NCBI GenBank assembly: GCA_002281005.1
Contig: NCFD01000050.1
Coordinates: forward strand, 1-7,308
Source: Acidocella sp. 35-58-6
GTDB taxonomy: Bacteria; Pseudomonadota; Alphaproteobacteria; Acetobacterales; Acetobacteraceae
Reading direction: 5' to 3'
Length of the DNA stretch: 7,308 nucleotides
Shown here: one piece after another, positions 6,065 through 7,308 of the stretch
Layout of the letters: each line of letters starts with the position of its first letter
Position numbering within the stretch: position 1 is the first letter of the stretch
Translations under genes and position numbers: made by a program
Notes under the pieces: generated by a model
What the model saw: only the letters and a program-made list of their open reading frames with translations
What the model was told of the DNA's origin: nothing
Database searches by the model: none

Positions 6065-6993
6065 ACTGCCGCCGGCTTCACACCCAAAATCCGTGCGATC
6101 GCGTAAACGAGGTCGGGCCGATTTAATGTGTAGAAGTGAAACTCATCCACGCCATTAGCCTGTAAAAAACGCACTTGCTCCGCGGCAGTCGCGGCCGCAA
6201 CCATCCTGCGGGTTTCGGCATCATCTTCCAGCCCGTCGAATAAATCAGCCATCCAGTCAGGCACCGAGGTTCCGCAACCGGTGCAGAATTTGGCGGCTTG
6301 CACAAAATTTGAAACCGGCATGATCCCTGGCACAATTGGCGCCGTGATCCCTGCCGCAACGGCTTTGTCCAGAAAGCGGAGGAAGGTGGTATTCTCAAAA
6401 AACACTTGGGTGATGGCCCGCGTGGCCCCTGCATCAAGTTTACGTTTAAGGTTGTCCATGTCGGCGGCCTCGCTCAACGCTTGAGGATGCACCTCGGGAT
6501 AGGCCGCGACAGTAATTTCAAAGTCAGCAACGCGCTTTAGGCCAGCCACTAAGTCCGCCGCGTAGGCGTAACCGCCGGAGTAGGGGGTATAGGTCTGACC
6601 CGCCGGCGCATCGCCGCGCAGCGCAACAATATGCCGCACGCCCGCCTCCCAATAGCGGCGGGCGACGTCGTCGACCTCTTCGCGTGTGGCCCCCACGCAT
6701 GTCAGGTGCGCGGCCGGCACCAGATTTGTTTCCTGCACCAAACGCACCACGGTAGCATGGGTGCGCTCCTGTGTGCTGCCCCCGGCCCCATATGTCACGG
6801 AGACAAAGCGAGGTTGCAATGTCGCCAGACGCTCCACGCAGGCCCAAAGTTGAGTCTCCAAGGCTGGGGTCTTTGGCGGAAAAAATTCAAACGATATTGC
6901 CGGTGCGCCGGTGCTGGAACGGCCCGGCAGCGGCATTACGCGCTCGCCGGTTACCCAGCGTTCCAGGGCATCGCGGGGTGGGGAATGGGTCAT
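6061..6993 (-). CDS. metF: Methylenetetrahydrofolate reductase
   Basis: The 310-residue FAD-dependent enzyme reduces 5,10-methylene-THF to 5-methyl-THF, the methyl donor for methionine synthesis. The TIM-barrel signatures are present: ISFEFFPPKT (33-42) with catalytic Glu36, VTYGAGGS (66-73), HLTCVG (96-101) and VALRGD (123-128) with the flavin-contacting Asp128. AAYPEVHP (163-170), ITQVFFE (194-200) and VPGIMPV (221-227) follow. The chosen ATG at 6991-6993 gives a normal-length N-terminus. An upstream in-frame TTG at 7060-7062 would add 23 residues (333 in total) with no recognisable family sequence; neither start has a strong Shine-Dalgarno. It is the first gene of the leftward cluster, and its TGA overlaps the helicase TTG start. 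No S-adenosylmethionine-type riboswitch was recognised in its leader. Function is secure; the exact start is not. Confidence 0.94.
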   Translation of the reverse strand: MTHSPPRDALERWVTGERVMPLPGRSSTGAPAISFEFFPPKTPALETQLWACVERLATLQPRFVSVTYGAGGSTQERTHATVVRLVQETNLVPAAHLTCVGATREEVDDVARRYWEAGVRHIVALRGDAPAGQTYTPYSGGYAYAADLVAGLKRVADFEITVAAYPEVHPQALSEAADMDNLKRKLDAGATRAITQVFFENTTFLRFLDKAVAAGITAPIVPGIMPVSNFVQAAKFCTGCGTSVPDWMADLFDGLEDDAETRRMVAAATAAEQVRFLQANGVDEFHFYTLNRPDLVYAIARILGVKPAAV

Positions 6994-7100
6994 TGTAAAT
7001 ATCAATTCCGGGTTATCGGTGGTGTCAGGGGTCTTTTGTGGCACTCCGGCTCGTTTTCGCAAGTGCCTTTTGTCTGCCGACGCGGTACTGTTTTCATGTC

Positions 7101-7131
7101 TTTATATTGTCGCAGGTTGATCCTTCCTCAA
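7101..7131 (-). promoter_or_regulatory. Candidate promoter of the metF-uvrD-prmA cluster
   Basis: On the minus strand TTGAGG (complement of 7126-7131) and TATAAA (complement of 7101-7106) are arranged as -35 and -10 boxes, but with a long 19-base spacer. Transcription would begin near 7094. That leaves a leader of about 100 bases before the ATG at 6993, or about 30 before the alternative TTG at 7062. Both boxes match well; the spacing is the weak point. Confidence 0.35.
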
Positions 7132-7135
7132 TGTG

Positions 7136-7154
7136 AGATACATATCTGATAGAT
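7136..7154. promoter_or_regulatory. Overlapping dyads in the metF / lipoprotein divergent region (possible operator)
   Basis: AGATA-CA-TATCT (7136-7147) is a perfect dyad. It shares its right arm with a second one, ATCT-GAT-AGAT (7144-7154). A possible plus-strand -10 box CATAAT lies immediately downstream at 7155-7160. Position between two divergent genes and beside a -10-like box would suit a transcription factor site. The sites are AT-rich and short, so chance is a real alternative. Confidence 0.3.
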
Positions 7155-7181
7155 CATAATCGGCGCTTGGCTGATTAGGCG

Positions 7182-7187
7182 AGGAGG
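7182..7187 (+). promoter_or_regulatory. Ribosome binding site of the lipoprotein gene
   Basis: AGGAGG, a near-perfect Shine-Dalgarno, lies five bases upstream of the GTG at 7193. It decides the GTG start: the TTG at 7189 is too close and its frame closes after 15 codons. Confidence 0.75.
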
Positions 7188-7192
7188 CTTGA

Positions 7193-7308
7193 GTGCTGAA
7201 GAATTCTGTTTTGCGCTTTCTAGGACGAAAATCTAACGGAAAATCAAGGGTTTTTCCCTTCTTTGTTGTGCCTGGCCTGGTGTTGGGCGGGCTGCTTTCG
7301 GGTTGTGC
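7193..7308 (+). CDS. Predicted lipoprotein, N-terminal fragment (truncated by window end)
   Basis: Starting at GTG 7193 after a strong AGGAGG, the frame stays open to the window edge and encodes 38 full codons. The protein has a long basic n-region (Lys3, Arg8, Arg12, Lys13, Lys17, Arg19), then a hydrophobic stretch FPFFVVPGLVLGGLL (21-35), then the lipobox Leu35-Ser36-Gly37-Cys38. This is a textbook Sec/lipoprotein signal peptide, with cleavage by signal peptidase II before Cys38 and lipidation of that cysteine. The mature protein should be anchored in the outer or inner membrane facing the periplasm, but none of its mature sequence is in the window. Efflux-channel, assembly-factor or periplasmic-enzyme lipoproteins are all possible and cannot be separated here. 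The gene is divergent from metF. A coding gene with a lipoprotein signal is likely; its identity is unknown. Confidence 0.75.
   Translation, partial: MLKNSVLRFLGRKSNGKSRVFPFFVVPGLVLGGLLSGC

Noticed and set aside
6639..6664. 8-bp GC-rich hairpin CGCCCGCC / GGCGGGCG inside metF.
   Set aside because: It lies mid-gene with no T-run and no gene to terminate. It also shows that GC-rich coding sequence here produces hairpins by chance, which lowers confidence in the other intragenic stems.
7040..7067. Inverted repeat GGCACT / AGTGCC followed by TTTT on the plus strand, resembling a small terminator.
   Set aside because: The stem is only 6 bp with a 16-base loop, and no plus-strand gene lies upstream whose transcript would need termination there.
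7002..7097. A 31-codon minus-strand upstream frame (MKTVPRRQTK...) ending 8 bases before the metF ATG, considered as a leader peptide.
   Set aside because: It has no good ribosome binding site and no run of Met or other regulatory codons. The candidate promoter would start transcription at about its first codon.
6994..7100. Possible SAM- or SAH-sensing riboswitch in the metF leader.
   Set aside because: I could not recognise conserved core elements or a pseudoknot-like pairing in this stretch. A covariance-model search would be decisive; without a hit there is no support.

Overview
The window is ordinary chromosomal DNA from a moderately GC-rich proteobacterium, most likely an alphaproteobacterium. 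Protein style and gene neighbourhood (metF next to a UvrD-type helicase, prmA, a DUF1127 protein, a long aminopeptidase P and ThpR) suggest Rhodospirillales/Acetobacteraceae. That placement is an inference from protein resemblance and was not tested by a search. There is no mobile element, CRISPR array, tRNA or rRNA, and I see no dedicated defence or biosynthetic system.

Layout, left to right. Positions 2-238 (+) hold the 3' end of a class II aldolase/adducin-family gene that starts outside the window. It converges on thpR (235-768, -), an RNA 2',3'-cyclic phosphodiesterase. After a 77-base gap comes pepP (846-2624, -), a full-length long-form Xaa-Pro aminopeptidase. A divergent promoter region (2625-2773) separates pepP from a small DUF1127 gene (2774-3010, +). 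That gene converges on prmA (3007-3894, -), the last gene of a tightly overlapping leftward cluster metF (6061-6993), uvrD/pcrA-like helicase (3884-6064) and prmA. Region 6994-7192 is a second divergent intergenic region. From 7193 (+) a new gene begins whose first 38 codons encode a lipoprotein signal peptide; it is cut off by the window end.

How the genes work together. metF, uvrD and prmA overlap by 4 and 11 bases and lack strong internal ribosome binding sites, so they are probably one operon with translational coupling. Their roles differ: methyl-THF supply for methionine, DNA unwinding and repair, and ribosomal protein methylation. pepP and thpR may be a second leftward unit. Both plus-strand genes that meet leftward genes share a compact arrangement: the stop codons of the convergent partners interlock in four bases (TTAG at 235-238, TTAA at 3007-3010). 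In both cases the first strong hairpin for the plus-strand transcript lies inside the opposing coding region. I regard this as the most interesting structural feature of an otherwise housekeeping region.
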